A DNA stretch of 5,669 nucleotides from Alistipes sp. UBA936 (GTDB lineage Bacteria; Bacteroidota; Bacteroidia; Bacteroidales; Rikenellaceae). The notes beneath the pieces were generated by a model. The model was not told the DNA's origin, did no database searches, and was given only the letters and a program-made list of their open reading frames with translations. The position numbers were made by a program, and so were the translations under genes. Positions 5,434 through 5,669 of this stretch are shown piece after piece (the stretch's first letter is position 1; every line of letters starts with the position of its first letter). The stretch is taken from the NCBI GenBank assembly GCA_002293505.1, contig DBDI01000021.1:66590-72258 (forward strand), given 5' to 3'.

Positions 5434-5624
5434 TGAAAACAGCAGAAATAAAAGAAATGCCGGTGGCAGATTTGGTCGAGAAGATCGGCGCGGAGAAGGA
5501 AAATCTCCGCAAGATGAAGCTCAACCACGCGGTGTCGCCGCTCGAAAATCCGGGTACGATTAAGAACTCTCGCAGAGATATCGCTCGAATGATGACTATC
5601 CTGCACCAAAAACAATCGAAGTAG
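5433..5624 (+). CDS. rpmC: Large-subunit ribosomal protein uL29
   Basis: L29 is a small helical-hairpin protein next to L23 at the exit of the 50S peptide tunnel. The 63-residue product has exactly the E. coli length. It starts MKTAEIKEMPVADLVEKIG (helix 1), continues with a charged segment ENLRKMKLNHAV, and has the family's second helix around TIKNSRRDIARMMTIL at residues 42-57, where RRDIAR corresponds to the conserved RRDVAR of E. coli. The segment SPLENPGT between helices differs from the E. coli loop, as expected for the phylum. The start overlaps the rplP stop by one base, so translation is probably by termination-reinitiation. Its neighbours on both sides are those of the standard S10 cluster. 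Confidence 0.97.
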   Translation: MKTAEIKEMPVADLVEKIGAEKENLRKMKLNHAVSPLENPGTIKNSRRDIARMMTILHQKQSK

Positions 5625-5628
5625 AGCC

Positions 5629-5669
5629 ATGGAAAGAAATCTGAGAAAAGAGAGGATCGGAACGGTCGT
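5629..5669 (+). CDS. rpsQ: Small-subunit ribosomal protein uS17, 5' end only
   Basis: The first 13 codons of a gene begin at the ATG four bases after the rpmC stop and run off the window. They read MERNLRKERIGTV, the N-terminus expected for S17, where the RKER-x-G-x-V start precedes the conserved SDKMDKT-like block that lies beyond the window. S17 binds 16S rRNA in the 5' domain as an early assembly protein, and rpsQ is the usual gene after rpmC. The identification rests on the short peptide plus gene order. Confidence 0.9.
   Translation, partial: MERNLRKERIGTV

Overview
This window is a segment of a bacterial ribosomal-protein super-operon, read entirely on the + strand. In order it holds the 3' part of fusA (EF-G), then rpsJ (S10), rplC (L3), rplD (L4), rplW (L23), rplB (L2), rpsS (S19), rplV (L22), rpsC (S3), rplP (L16), rpmC (L29) and the first 41 bases of rpsQ (S17). 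It is the end of the 'str' cluster joined directly to the S10 cluster. The window runs off in coding sequence at both ends. No gap exceeds 31 bases, and I see no RNA gene, mobile element, CRISPR array, convincing promoter or intrinsic terminator.

The organism looks like a member of the Bacteroidota, probably order Bacteroidales. Four things point there. fusA is followed immediately by rpsJ with no tuf between them. Gene starts mostly lack a Shine-Dalgarno sequence and sit in A-rich spacers. Several proteins carry wording I associate with that phylum (S10 with VNRSTFVNKKAREQFQL, L3 with VIEAGPCVVTQVKTVEKDGY, L2 with NPVDHPMGGGEGRASGGHP). L22 also has the extended N-terminus typical of the group. 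The fairly high GC, judged by eye, would fit a Rikenellaceae/Alistipes-like genome better than a typical Bacteroides, but that narrower placement is a guess from memory.

The genes work together in building the translation machine. EF-G drives translocation. L2, L3, L4 and L16 shape the large-subunit core and peptidyl-transferase surroundings. L22, L23 and L29 line or surround the peptide exit tunnel. S3, S10 and S19 form part of the small-subunit head, and S17 binds the 16S rRNA 5' domain. Tight spacing (3-18 bases in most gaps, 31 before rplP, a 1-base overlap at rplP/rpmC) implies one polycistronic transcript.

Most of the window is ordinary housekeeping sequence and I found no new biological system. 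The best items for a second look are the 46-residue Arg/Gly/Asp-repeat tail on S3, which carries an imperfect tandem DNA duplication and a local shift in arginine codons, and the Lys/Ala/Pro tail on the neighbouring L22. Also of note are the leaderless fusA-rpsJ junction, a lone SD-like AAGGA before rplB, and a serine in L3 where E. coli has its methylated glutamine.
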